Of a stretch of DNA of 58,685 nucleotides, positions 15,709 to 24,370 are shown in pieces. The stretch's first letter is position 1; every line of letters begins with the position of its first letter. The translations under genes and the position numbers were made by a program. Origin of the DNA: CAYNYF01 sp964401385 (lineage in GTDB: Bacteria; Planctomycetota; Phycisphaerae; SM23-33). The notes below the pieces were generated by a model. It made no database searches and was not told where the DNA came from. It saw only the letters and a program-made list of their open reading frames with translations. Location of the stretch: NCBI GenBank assembly GCA_964401385.1, contig CAYNYF010000015.1, forward strand, positions 1 to 58,685, written 5' to 3'.

Positions 15709-16827
15709 ATGGGCACATTCAGCCGAAGAGTTGACCGCGTCATTGACTGCCACGTGCACCTGGGCGACCTTGCCTCCGTGGAGGCCATCATCCGCATCCG
15801 CCGCCACGTCGGCTTCGACCGGATGAACCTGGTTTCCATCGTCAATCCGGCCACCGGCGCCGGCCACGCCCAGGGCCTCTGCGCCAAGGCCGCCGACCCG
15901 GAGGCGTTCTACTGCTTCGGCGGGCTCAACCACGCCGCCGCCGTCTCCGAGGGCAAGGTCTCCGCGCCGTCGCTGGCCGAGCAGGTGGACGATCTCTTGG
16001 CCGCCGGCTGCGACGGCATCAAGCTGATCGAGGGCAAGCCCACCGCCCGGGAGCGGCTGCCGTTCGGCCTCGATGGCGACTACTACCGCGAGTTCTTCGC
16101 CCGCGCCGAGGGCCGCGACGTGCCGGTGCTGTGGCACGTGGCGGACCCGGAGGAGTTCTGGGACCCGCAGAAAATCCCCGCCTGGGCGGCCAAGCACGGC
16201 TGGGGCTACGGCGGCGACGACGTGCCCAAGGAGCAGCTCTACGCGGAGGTGGAGGCGGTGCTGCGGCGGCATCCGAAGCTGCGCGTGATCTTCGCCCACT
16301 TTTATTTTCTCTCGGCCGATCTGCCGCGGGCGGCGGCGTTCCTGGCCGAGAATCCGAACGTCAGCATCGACCTGGCCCCGGGCGTCGAGTTCCTGTTCAA
16401 CCTTTCGCGCGATCCGGCCGCGGCCAGGGAATTCTTCGTCGCCCACGCCGACCGCATCGTCTTCGGCACCGACATCAGCAGCGGGCAGACGCCGGAGCAG
16501 GCGGCGGCGAGGGCAGAGCTGGTGCGGCGGTTCCTGGAGGCCGGCGAGACGTTCACGGTTCCGGCTGAGGCGGACGACCTGCTGGAGCCGGGCGGGGCCA
16601 GCGAAATTCACGGCATGGACCTGCCGCAGGAAGTGCTGGCCAGGATCTACGCCGGAAACTTCGAGGCCTTCGCGGGGGCCGCCCCCAAGCCTCTGGACCG
16701 CGGGAAAGCCGCGGCCGAGTGCCGCCGCCAGGCCGAGATCGCCGCGGCCCTTTCCGGCCAGCCGGCCGCGGAGACCGAGGCCGGCCGCTGCGCGGAGGCC
16801 CTCCGGCACCCGGCCAAGGGCGGGTAA
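15709..16827 (+). CDS. amidohydrolase family (metal-dependent TIM-barrel) protein
   Basis: A 372-residue protein. The N-terminal metal motif is DCHVHLG (HxH), followed by LWHVADPEEFW with a His, IFAHFYFLS with another His, and VFGTDISSG with the metal-binding Asp, all in the order of the amidohydrolase-2 family (COG2159). Such enzymes act as hydrolases or decarboxylases on small carboxylated substrates; the substrate here is unknown. It is divergent from the secreted protein gene, 208 bases away. The intergenic region between them holds an AT-rich TTCTAT-N7-ATAGAA inverted repeat near 15549, a possible operator. Confidence 0.8.
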   Translation: MGTFSRRVDRVIDCHVHLGDLASVEAIIRIRRHVGFDRMNLVSIVNPATGAGHAQGLCAKAADPEAFYCFGGLNHAAAVSEGKVSAPSLAEQVDDLLAAGCDGIKLIEGKPTARERLPFGLDGDYYREFFARAEGRDVPVLWHVADPEEFWDPQKIPAWAAKHGWGYGGDDVPKEQLYAEVEAVLRRHPKLRVIFAHFYFLSADLPRAAAFLAENPNVSIDLAPGVEFLFNLSRDPAAAREFFVAHADRIVFGTDISSGQTPEQAAARAELVRRFLEAGETFTVPAEADDLLEPGGASEIHGMDLPQEVLARIYAGNFEAFAGAAPKPLDRGKAAAECRRQAEIAAALSGQPAAETEAGRCAEALRHPAKGG

Positions 16828-16880
16828 GCTTGGCGGGAGGCTGCTCGTGGTCGCCCGGAAGAGGCCACGAGTAAGCTGAT

Positions 16881-18266
16881 TCAGTCGGCCTTTCCGGGCT
16901 TGCGTTTTCGGCCGCGGACGGGCTTGTCGCGCTCGAGGGTCTTCCGCCGTCGCAGGACGTGATGGTATGCCTGGGCGAAGCGGTGCGCCTCGTCGCGGAC
17001 GCTCTGCAGCAGCCGCAGGGCCGGATCGTTCCGCTTGAGCCGCAGCGCACGAGACCGCCCGTGGACGTGGATCAACTCCTCCCGCTTGGCCAGCGAGATC
17101 AGCGCGGGCGGGCCCGACAGCAGTTCATCGAATGCGCCGAACGCCGCCGCCAGTTGTCCCTTGCCGCCGTCGATCAGGATCACGTCGGGGAAAAGCTCCT
17201 CGTCCATCCCCGCCCGCTGGTATCGCCGGCCGACCACCTCGCGGATGGCGGCGTAGTCGTCGCCGGCCTCCGCGGTGCGGATCTTGTACCGCCGGTATCC
17301 GTCCTTGAAGGGGCGCCCGTCGATGAAGCACACCAGCGAGCCGGCCGTCTCGCCCCCGCCCAGGTGGGCGATGTCGACGCCCTCGATGCTCCGCGGCGGC
17401 GTCTCCATCCCCAGCAGCTCCCCCACCTTGGCGAGGCCCTCTGACGGGTCCACGTAGAACACCTCCGGCTGGACGTGCTCGTGGACCAGGCCGCGCTTCT
17501 GGAGGCTCTCCATCGCCTGGAGCTGGTCGCGCAGCCTGGCCGCCCGCTCGAAGTCCAGCTTCTCGGCCGCGGCGGCCATCTCCTTCTTGAGCCGCCGCCT
17601 CACGGCCGCCGCCTTGGATTCCAGGAAGCGGATCAGATTTCTGATGTTGCCGCGGTACTCAACCGGCGAAACCCGCAGGTTGCACGGGGCGATGCACTGC
17701 TTGATCGCGTGCAGGATGCACGGGCGAAAGTGCCGCCATTTCTGCTCGCCGGCGACGATCTCCAGCGTGCACGTGCGGAACTGGAAGACCCGCTGGAGCA
17801 GCGGCACCGCCGCCCGCAGGTCGGCCGCCGAAATAAACGGGCCGAAGAGCTTCACGCCCTTCGTCAGCGGCTTGCGCGTGACCTCCACGCGGGGGAAGTC
17901 CTCGCCCGTGCGGATTTGCAGATACGGATAGCTCTTGTCGTCCTTCAGCCGCTCGTTGAAGCGGGGCCGGATATCCTTGATCAGGCGGTTTTCCCGCAGC
18001 AGGGCATCAACCTCGCTGTCACAGACGAGCACGTCGACGTCGACGACCAGGTCGGCGATCATCTTGGCGATTTCCGGCCCGCGGCTGGCCAGCAGGTCGG
18101 CGGCCGGCTGGAAATAGCTGGCGACCCTCGGCCGGAGGGACTTGGCCTTGCCCACGTACAGCACCCGCCCGGCGGCGTCCTTGAACAGATACACCCCCGG
18201 CTCGCCCGGCAGTTCGGCCAGCCGCTGGCGAAGCTCCGCCAACACCTTCTCGCGTTTGCTTGGCAT
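16881..18266 (-). CDS. uvrC: excinuclease ABC subunit C homologue, short form
   Basis: The start is the ATG at 18266 (MPSKREKVLAELRQRL); the open frame extends further but has no family sequence. 461 residues. The GIY-YIG nuclease domain (GVYLFKDAAGRVLYVGKAKS) is at residues ~20-110, a UVR helical motif follows (FERAARLRDQLQAM), then the UvrC RNase-H-like domain with GVDIAHLGG, IDGGKGQL and DEAHRFA, holding the Asp, Asp and His of the 5'-incision site. The C-terminal tandem HhH domain of E. coli UvrC (610 residues) is missing; the protein ends in a basic tail. Both incision sites look intact, so excision repair is the likely role. uvrA and uvrB are not nearby. Confidence 0.92.
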   Translation of the reverse strand: MPSKREKVLAELRQRLAELPGEPGVYLFKDAAGRVLYVGKAKSLRPRVASYFQPAADLLASRGPEIAKMIADLVVDVDVLVCDSEVDALLRENRLIKDIRPRFNERLKDDKSYPYLQIRTGEDFPRVEVTRKPLTKGVKLFGPFISAADLRAAVPLLQRVFQFRTCTLEIVAGEQKWRHFRPCILHAIKQCIAPCNLRVSPVEYRGNIRNLIRFLESKAAAVRRRLKKEMAAAAEKLDFERAARLRDQLQAMESLQKRGLVHEHVQPEVFYVDPSEGLAKVGELLGMETPPRSIEGVDIAHLGGGETAGSLVCFIDGRPFKDGYRRYKIRTAEAGDDYAAIREVVGRRYQRAGMDEELFPDVILIDGGKGQLAAAFGAFDELLSGPPALISLAKREELIHVHGRSRALRLKRNDPALRLLQSVRDEAHRFAQAYHHVLRRRKTLERDKPVRGRKRKPGKAD

Positions 18267-18360
18267 CGACAGTATTATACGAGAACCCCCGGGCAACTTC
18301 GTGCAGACATCAGGGGGGCGGAAACGATCGGACGGCTGCTTGGCAAGGAAAGGCCCTGCG

Positions 18361-19434
18361 ATGGCCCGAAAATCATCCCGCGAACGTGCAGTTGCGTATG
18401 ATCTCGATTCGGTCCGCTTCATCAATCCGGCCCAGGTGGGGGGGATCGAGACCTCGGTTCTGGACGCCGGCCCGGCCAAGGGGGTGCGCGTCGCCTGGGT
18501 CAACACCGGCTCCCCGCTGCGGTACAAGGTGCTGATCGACCGCGGCTTGGACATTGCCGAGGCCTTCTACAGCTCGGTTTCGCTGGCCTTCCTGAGCCTG
18601 ACCGGGCCGACGCCGCCGACGCGCGCCCTGGATAGGGGGTTGGACTGGCTCAGCGGGTTCCACGGGGGCCTGCTGTGCTCCTGCGGGCCGCAGCACGTCG
18701 GCGCCCCGGCCGAGGTGGACGGCGTCGAGTACGGCCTGCACGGCACGCACTCCAACACACCCGCCCAGGTGGAGGTCATCTGCCAGCCGGACCCGGCCGC
18801 GGGTATCGACAACATGAGCATCACCGGCTTGGTCCGCACGGCCCGGATGTTCGGGCCGAACGTCGAGCTGAGGCGGACCATCCGCTCGGTCCTGGGCCAG
18901 CCGGTCATCCACGTCCACGACGTGTTCCTCAATCGCGGCAATGAGCCGGCGCGGCACTGCTGGCTGCTGCACATCAACTTCGGCTGGCCGCTGCTGGAGG
19001 CCGGGGCGCGGCTGGTCTACCGCGGGAAGGTCGTCCCGCGGCTGGGAAGCGAGAGGTGGTTCGCCGACCCGAAGCGCTACAAACTCATCCGCCGCCCCCA
19101 GGCCGCCCACCGCGGCGCCGGTGAGGCGGTCGCCTTCATCGATCCGCCGGTGGACTCCGGCGGGTGCTGCCGGGTCGGGATCGTCAATGACCGCCTGGAG
19201 CTGGGCGTGGAGGTGCGCTACCCCAAGCGGCAGTTCCCGCGCCTGGTCAACTGGCAGCATTTCGGCCCCGGCGGGGAGTACGTCAGCGCCATCGAGCCGA
19301 TCAGCGGCGGAATGGACGGCTGCGGCGTGCCCGCCGGGCAGTTGGCGCCCGGCGAGACCAAGACGTACGATTGCGATCTGAGCGTCCTGAACGAGCCGCG
19401 GAAGCTGGCCTCCTTCGTCCGCAGGTGGGGCTGA
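18361..19434 (+). CDS. DUF4432 (aldose-1-epimerase-like) protein
   Basis: 357 residues from ATG 18361, in frame with a longer open frame that overlaps uvrC and is ignored. Sequence features of the galactose-mutarotase fold DUF4432 family include KVLIDRGLDIAEAFYSSVSL, a central YGLHGTHSNTPAQV with a conserved His, and VHDVFLNRGNEP. DUF4432 proteins are thought to act on sugars, but the substrate is not known. The gene lies divergent from uvrC with about 95 bases between start codons. No neighbour shares an obvious pathway. Confidence 0.8.
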   Translation: MARKSSRERAVAYDLDSVRFINPAQVGGIETSVLDAGPAKGVRVAWVNTGSPLRYKVLIDRGLDIAEAFYSSVSLAFLSLTGPTPPTRALDRGLDWLSGFHGGLLCSCGPQHVGAPAEVDGVEYGLHGTHSNTPAQVEVICQPDPAAGIDNMSITGLVRTARMFGPNVELRRTIRSVLGQPVIHVHDVFLNRGNEPARHCWLLHINFGWPLLEAGARLVYRGKVVPRLGSERWFADPKRYKLIRRPQAAHRGAGEAVAFIDPPVDSGGCCRVGIVNDRLELGVEVRYPKRQFPRLVNWQHFGPGGEYVSAIEPISGGMDGCGVPAGQLAPGETKTYDCDLSVLNEPRKLASFVRRWG

Positions 19435-19447
19435 CGGCGGACGCCCG

Positions 19448-19485
19448 CGCCGCCGTCCATCCCGTCCGAAAGAGCAACGGCGGCG
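19448..19485 (+). terminator. possible terminator after the DUF4432 gene
   Basis: A perfect 9-bp GC stem, CGCCGCCGT with ACGGCGGCG, starts 13 bases after the stop codon. It is followed by GGGAATTATTA rather than a T-run, so termination would be weak or factor-assisted. The remaining ~290 bases to the thiE stop show nothing further. Confidence 0.35.
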
Positions 19486-19775
19486 GGGAATTATTAGTCC
19501 GCAAGGGTTGAAAGGCCCGTCCGCGCGGAGTAGTATTAAAGTAGTAGTTATTACTGAATGTGTTGTTCCACGGGCGGTCAGGCATGGACCCACGGCGAGT
19601 CTCCCCCCGCTCGCCACTTGCCTACCGCCCTTCTTTTGTGGGGACACTCCTGCCGGGCGGGGGCGATCTTCTCCGACCGAAATGACACAAAGCCGTATAT
19701 GGTTGCCGGCATTTCCGGGACAAGCCGCCGGATGTGCCGCCGCCCCGGATCAGACGTGTTGCCGCCCGGTGATGC

Positions 19776-20819
19776 CTATGGCTTGGGCTGCTGGGGGAGC
19801 TGCTTCTTGATTCTCTCGGCCGCGGCGGCGGGATCGGCGGCGGCGATGACGGCCGAGCAGACGGCCACGCGCTGCGCGCCCGCGGCCACGAGCCGGCCGA
19901 CATTCTTGGCCGTGATGCCGCCGATGGCGACGTGCGGCAGGGAAATCTCGGCGACGATCTGCTTGAGGTATTCCACGCCGGCGACGGGCCCCGCGTCCTT
20001 GGTGTCCGTGGGGAACATGGGTCCCGCGCCGATGTAGTCGGCCCCCTCAGCCACGGCCGATCGCGCCTGCGAAATGTCATGCGTGGACTTGCCGACGATC
20101 GCCCCGGCCCGCAGCAGCCGCCGTGCGGCCGCGATCGGCAGGTCGTCCTGGCCCAGGTGAACTCCGTCGGCGGCAACGGTGGCGGCGATGTCCGGACGGT
20201 CGTTGACGATCAGCAGCGCGCCGGCCGCCCGCGTGAGTTCGCGCAGGCGCACCGCCAGGGCGAGCAGCTCGCGGTCGGGCAGGTCTTTCTCGCGGAGTTG
20301 GATGGCGTCGGCCCCGCCGGCGATGGCGGCCTCGGCCGTGGCCGCCGGCTCGGCCCGGCACAGGCGCGAGGTCAACAGCACGTACAGCCGCACCGGCTCG
20401 AACAGGCCCGCCGCCGCCAGCCGATGAGCCACGCGCTGCTCCAGCGTATACGCGTCGTACCGCATCGCCTCCAACTGCGGTGCCGCTTCGCCCGCAACCG
20501 TCTTGGCGTACTCCTCCAGCGTTCGCAGAGCCTCCGTGAGCCTCTTGCAGGCGGCCGAGACCACTTCGCCGGCATCGGCCCGCCGGGCCTCGGTGGGCGA
20601 GGAAATCCGCGTGCCGACGTCGGCGCGCGTGTCGCGGCTGCCCAGCAGGGCCTCGGCCGGGAAGAGCTGATACGCCTCGTGCAGGCGGCTGCGTAGATGC
20701 TTGGCGGTCGAGGAAATGCCCGCATCGTCCAGGGCGAAGCGGGCGAAGTCCTCGATCACGCGCAGCGCCTCCCGCGCCCGGTTGAAGTTCGCGTCCAGAA
20801 TGCGGTAGACATGTTTCAT
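19776..20819 (-). CDS. thiE: thiamine-phosphate synthase with extra N-terminal domain
   Basis: 347 residues. The first ~135 residues (MKHVYRILDANFNRAREALR) form a helical domain seen fused to ThiE in cyanobacteria and planctomycetes. Residues ~140-347 are the ThiE TIM barrel with all expected motifs: IQLREKDLPD, VNDRPDIA, DGVHLGQDDLP, GKSTHD, DYIGAGPMFPTDTK and AIGGI. The enzyme joins HMP-pyrophosphate and thiazole phosphate to make thiamine phosphate. The function of the N-terminal domain is unclear. The gene precedes glyA on the opposite-of-window strand with 54 bases between them; no TPP riboswitch is seen nearby. Confidence 0.92.
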   Translation of the reverse strand: MKHVYRILDANFNRAREALRVIEDFARFALDDAGISSTAKHLRSRLHEAYQLFPAEALLGSRDTRADVGTRISSPTEARRADAGEVVSAACKRLTEALRTLEEYAKTVAGEAAPQLEAMRYDAYTLEQRVAHRLAAAGLFEPVRLYVLLTSRLCRAEPAATAEAAIAGGADAIQLREKDLPDRELLALAVRLRELTRAAGALLIVNDRPDIAATVAADGVHLGQDDLPIAAARRLLRAGAIVGKSTHDISQARSAVAEGADYIGAGPMFPTDTKDAGPVAGVEYLKQIVAEISLPHVAIGGITAKNVGRLVAAGAQRVAVCSAVIAAADPAAAAERIKKQLPQQPKP

Positions 20820-20842
20820 CTTTGGCTACCGCCGCGCCGGGT

Positions 20843-20888
20843 GGACCGTCTCACGGTCCCCGGTCTCACGGCCTTACGGTCCCACGGT
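20843..20888. repeat. GGACCGT/ACGGTCC short palindromic repeat
   Basis: Tandem, degenerate copies of TCTCACGGTCC around a perfect GGACCGT-CTC-ACGGTCC hairpin, between thiE and glyA. The glyA stop codon and its last residues (TTVGP) fall inside this repeat. Confidence 0.5.
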
Positions 20889-22133
20889 TGTCTGATTCGG
20901 CACGGGGAACTGATCGCACAGGCTTTGGACCTGCCCGCGAACACTTGCCAGCACGTCCGCCTCACCCCTGGCCGAGAGGACCTGATCGACCCACAATCCG
21001 ATCTGTCGCATGTGGGGCTCTTTCAGTCCGCGGGTGGTGACGGCGGGCGTGCCCAGCCGGACGCCAGAGGCCTGGCCCGCCGGGCGCGGGTCGAAGGGCA
21101 CCTTGTTCTTGTTGGCGATCAGCCCGGCCGCGGCCAGCCAGTTGGCGGCGTCCCGGCCGGTGAGGTCCTCGTCGCGGGCGCGGAGGTCCACCAGCAGCAT
21201 GTGATTGTCGGTTCCCCCGGTGACCAGCCTCCAGCCGCGCTCCATGAGCACTTCGGCCAGGGCCTTGGCGTTGGCCACGATCTGCCGGGCGTAGTCGGCG
21301 AACTGCGGCTTGGCCGCCTCGGCCAGGGCGACGGCCTTGGCGAGGATATCATGCATAAACGGGCCGCCCTGGATGCCGGGAAACACGGCCGCGTCAATCT
21401 TCCTGGCCCAGTTGGCTTTGCACAGGATGATCGCCCCCCGCGGGCCGCGAAGCGTCTTGTGCGTGGTGGTCGTCACGAAGGTGCTGACCGGCACCGGCGA
21501 GGGGTGCACCCCGCCGACCACCAGACCGGCGATGTGGGCGATGTCGCTGAGCAGATATGCCCCGACCTCCTCTGCGATCCGGCCGAAGGCGTCGAAGTCG
21601 ATAATCCGCGGGTAGGCCGACGCGCCGGCGATAATCAGCTTGGGGCGACTCTTGCGGGCTAGGTCGCGGATCGCGTCCATGTCCAGCATTTCCGTCTGTT
21701 CGCTGACGGTGTAGCTGACGACGTCGAAGTGGATGCCCGAGTAGTTGGCCCGCTGCCCGTGGGAAAGGTGCCCGCCGTGGGACAGCGCCATCCCCATGAT
21801 CGTCTCGCCCGGCTTCAGCGCCGCCAGGTATACGGCGATGTTGGCGCTGGTGCCGGCGTGCGGCTGGACGTTGGCGTGCTCGGCGGCGAAGAGCGCCACG
21901 GCGCGGTCGATGGCGAGCTGCTCGGCCCGGTCGATCTCCTCGCAGCCGCAGTAGTAGCGCCGCTTCGGGTAACCCTCGGCGTACTTGTCCGTCAGCACCG
22001 AGGCCATCGCCTCCATCACGGATGCGGACGCGTGGTTCTCCGACGCGATCAGCTCCAGCGTTCTCTGCTGCCTGCGGCGCTCGGCCTGTAGGATTTGGTA
22101 TGCCTGGGGATCTGTCTGCGATAAACGTGTCAT
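20874..22133 (-). CDS. glyA: serine hydroxymethyltransferase
   Basis: 419 residues, the usual length. The N-terminal LELIASENHASASVMEAM and DKYAEGYPKRRYYCGCEEID are diagnostic for SHMT, and the PLP lysine lies in TTTTHKTLRGPRG. It interconverts serine and glycine with tetrahydrofolate, feeding one-carbon units. The cofactor-binding SDIAHIAGL motif is intact. The C-terminal residues TTVGP are encoded inside a short intergenic repeat. No glycine riboswitch pattern is visible in the 153 bases upstream. Confidence 0.96.
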   Translation of the reverse strand: MTRLSQTDPQAYQILQAERRRQQRTLELIASENHASASVMEAMASVLTDKYAEGYPKRRYYCGCEEIDRAEQLAIDRAVALFAAEHANVQPHAGTSANIAVYLAALKPGETIMGMALSHGGHLSHGQRANYSGIHFDVVSYTVSEQTEMLDMDAIRDLARKSRPKLIIAGASAYPRIIDFDAFGRIAEEVGAYLLSDIAHIAGLVVGGVHPSPVPVSTFVTTTTHKTLRGPRGAIILCKANWARKIDAAVFPGIQGGPFMHDILAKAVALAEAAKPQFADYARQIVANAKALAEVLMERGWRLVTGGTDNHMLLVDLRARDEDLTGRDAANWLAAAGLIANKNKVPFDPRPAGQASGVRLGTPAVTTRGLKEPHMRQIGLWVDQVLSARGEADVLASVRGQVQSLCDQFPVPNQTTVGP

Positions 22134-22286
22134 AGCCTCTCCGGGATGAAGTAACGTGCCCGCTGGTCGCCGGGGCCGGTCGGATTAATGTACCTGTCGG
22201 GCCGCTGGGACGCAACTCGAAGCCGACCGCGGCGCCGCGGATGGTCCCGGGCAGGTCGGGCGAGGCTCACTTGCCCGCCGGGTTTC

Positions 22287-23027
22287 TCAGGGCTGGGCTC
22301 GAGCGCCGGCGCGGCTCCGCCGGGGGCGCCTCCGCGGGCGGTATTTCAGGATGCACCAGATCGCTTCCAGGCCGTCTTTCAGGCCGATCTTCTTGCCCGC
22401 TTCGGCGGTGCGGGGGGCGTAGCTGATTGGCCGCTCGATCACCCGCAGGCCCGCCGCCGCCACCTTGGCGGTGACCTCCGGCTCGAAGCCGAAACGATCC
22501 CGCTCCAGCCTCACCCGCCCCAGCACCTCCCGGCGGAACATCTTGTAGCACGTCTCCATGTCCGAGAGCCTCAGGCCAGTGGTCACGTTGCTCAGGAAGG
22601 TCAGCAGCCTGTTGGCCAGGTAGTTCTTCCAGGAGCCCCTCTGGTGGGTTTTCCTGAGGAACCGGCTGCCGTAGACCACGTCGGCGGCTCCGGCCAGAAG
22701 CGGCTCCAGCAGGGCGGGAAGGTCGGCCGGGTCGTATTCCAGGTCGGCGTCCTGGACCACCACATAGTCGCCGTCGGCGGCGGCGAATCCGGTTCGCAGG
22801 GCGGCGCCCTTTCCGGCATTGGCGAGGTGGAATTTGACGGTGACGTCCGGCCGCTGGGCGGCGAGGTCGTGCAGTTGCTCGCCGGTGCCGTCGGTGGAGC
22901 AGTCGTCGACGAGAACGATCTGCCGGCCGACGCCGCCCAGGTCGACGGCCTCGACGCGGGCGAAAATCTCGCGCCAAGTGTTGCGCTCATTGTAGATGGG
23001 GATGACGATCGAGAGTTTTGCCGCCAT
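22287..23027 (-). CDS. family 2 glycosyltransferase (dolichyl-phosphate mannosyltransferase-like)
   Basis: 246 residues of GT-A fold. The start MAAKLSIVIPIYNERNTWRE is typical of DPM1/polyprenyl-phosphate transferases. Motifs include VLVDDCSTDGTGEQL, then VVQDADLEYDP with the metal-binding DAD motif, and GSRFL. The C-terminus is short and basic without membrane helices. It probably transfers a sugar from a nucleotide donor to polyprenyl phosphate at the inner membrane. It lies 10 bases downstream of a MraY/WecA-type glycan phosphotransferase, so the two may act in the same envelope polysaccharide pathway. Confidence 0.88.
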   Translation of the reverse strand: MAAKLSIVIPIYNERNTWREIFARVEAVDLGGVGRQIVLVDDCSTDGTGEQLHDLAAQRPDVTVKFHLANAGKGAALRTGFAAADGDYVVVQDADLEYDPADLPALLEPLLAGAADVVYGSRFLRKTHQRGSWKNYLANRLLTFLSNVTTGLRLSDMETCYKMFRREVLGRVRLERDRFGFEPEVTAKVAAAGLRVIERPISYAPRTAEAGKKIGLKDGLEAIWCILKYRPRRRPRRSRAGARAQP

Positions 23028-23037
23028 GTCGGCGTCC

Positions 23038-24183
23038 CTAGCAGCCGTCCGTCTCGTCCTTGCCGGCCGGCCTGCGCCGGTCGGGAAGGATCATCTTTTT
23101 CTTGATGAACACGGCCGCCATGATGCCCGCGACGCACAGGTCCAGCAGCAGGGCGTATCTCGCCCGCAGGAAGATCGCCTGCGCCACGCCCAGCGTCGCC
23201 GCCACCAGCGCCAGCCCGTAGAACAGCACCACCACCTGCTTGACGGTCATGCCCCGGTCCACCAGTTGGTCGTATAGGTGGCTGCGATCCCCGGTGAAGA
23301 TGTTCACCCCGGCCACGGTCCGCCGCACCACCGCCAGGGCCGTGTCGATGATCGGCAGCCCGAAGATCACGCACGCCGCCAGGAACCATCGCATCGTGCC
23401 TTCCCGGGCGAAGAGCATGATCATGGCGGCCACGAAGAACCCCAGCAGCATGGAGCCGGCGTCGCCCAGGAAGATGCTGGCGGGCGGGATGTTATACGGC
23501 AGGAAGCCCAGCACCGCCCCGGCCATGGCCAGGGAGAGCATCACGCGGAACTGATCGGTCTGCCAGTCGTGCCCCCAGCAGGCCAGCCACACCGCCAGGG
23601 CGACGAAGCCCAGGGCGATGATGCCGGTGACGCCCCCGCACAGCCCGTCCAGCCCGTCCAGCAGGTTGGTGGCGTTGCAGGCGGCCACCACCACCACCAG
23701 GGTCAGCGCCGCCGAGATCAGAACCGCCAGCGCCACCGGCGGCTCCATGCCGAGGCTCAGGAAGAACATCCTGGCCGCCGAGGTGTGCACGCCGGCCTGC
23801 CGCAGCCCCCAAAACAGCACTGCCGCCGCGATCACCTGCCCCAGCACCTTGTACTTCGGCGTCAGGTTGAACAGATCGTCCAGCAGTCCGGTCAGGGTGA
23901 TGATAATGGACGCGATGCCGATCAGCAGGGCCAGCGGCCACAGCTCCGGCCGGCCGGCGACGCCCACGATCATGGCCGCCAGAAAGCCGCCGCACAGCGC
24001 CACCCCACCCAGATAGGCAACGGGCCGGCGGTGGGGCTTCAGCAGGTCGTCCGGCCGGTCGACGATCTTGCGGCGGTAGGCGATCCACCGCGCCACCGGG
24101 GTCAGCACCACCGACACGCCGTAGCCGAGGATCGCCAGGGGCCAAATCCCCTCGAGCACCTCCGTGACGGTGTCCGTAATCAT
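23038..24183 (-). CDS. MraY/WecA family glycosyl-phosphate transferase
   Basis: 381 residues from the ATG at 24183 (MITDTVTEVLEGIWPLAILG); an upstream in-frame ATG would add non-membrane sequence. Roughly ten membrane helices are apparent. Conserved motifs are LKPHRRPVAYLGG, LTGLLDDLFNLTPK with the DDxxxL site, ATNLLDGLDGL with the catalytic Asp residues, and IFLGDAGSMLLGF. The cytoplasmic loop GDRSHLYDQL carries the conserved HxxxR-like region. The enzyme transfers a phospho-sugar to undecaprenyl phosphate. The match is nearer to WecA/TagO-type than to MraY. It heads a two-gene operon with the family 2 glycosyltransferase. Confidence 0.9.
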   Translation of the reverse strand: MITDTVTEVLEGIWPLAILGYGVSVVLTPVARWIAYRRKIVDRPDDLLKPHRRPVAYLGGVALCGGFLAAMIVGVAGRPELWPLALLIGIASIIITLTGLLDDLFNLTPKYKVLGQVIAAAVLFWGLRQAGVHTSAARMFFLSLGMEPPVALAVLISAALTLVVVVAACNATNLLDGLDGLCGGVTGIIALGFVALAVWLACWGHDWQTDQFRVMLSLAMAGAVLGFLPYNIPPASIFLGDAGSMLLGFFVAAMIMLFAREGTMRWFLAACVIFGLPIIDTALAVVRRTVAGVNIFTGDRSHLYDQLVDRGMTVKQVVVLFYGLALVAATLGVAQAIFLRARYALLLDLCVAGIMAAVFIKKKMILPDRRRPAGKDETDGC

Positions 24184-24309
24184 GGGCCTTGCCGCCTTCG
24201 TCAATTCGCCGGTCGGACCCGCAGTACACTGGGCATCAAAGCACACGGCCAGACCCCCGCAACGGATCCGGCCGCACCGCATCTGCTTCTCGACCCAGCC
24301 TTTTGTGGG

Positions 24310-24338
24310 ATTCTACCGCCCACGACGCCCGGTCGCAA
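24310..24338 (-). promoter_or_regulatory. putative sigma-70 promoter of the glycosyltransferase pair
   Basis: On the minus strand TTGCGA (24338-24333) and TAGAAT (24315-24310) are separated by 17 bases, about 130 bases upstream of the MraY/WecA homologue start. The -10 box matches TATAAT in five of six positions. Confidence 0.45.
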
Positions 24339-24370
24339 CTGTGGTGCAATGGCCCAACGGGCAGGACGGG

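Noticed and set aside
20820..20873. Possible TPP riboswitch upstream of thiE.
   Set aside because: The region upstream of thiE is only the short gap to glyA and a hairpin repeat; the CTGAGA and ACCTGA core motifs of the TPP aptamer are missing.
22134..22286. Possible glycine riboswitch upstream of glyA.
   Set aside because: I looked for paired glycine-aptamer cores and saw none in the 153-base gap; the sequence is GC-rich without conserved motifs.
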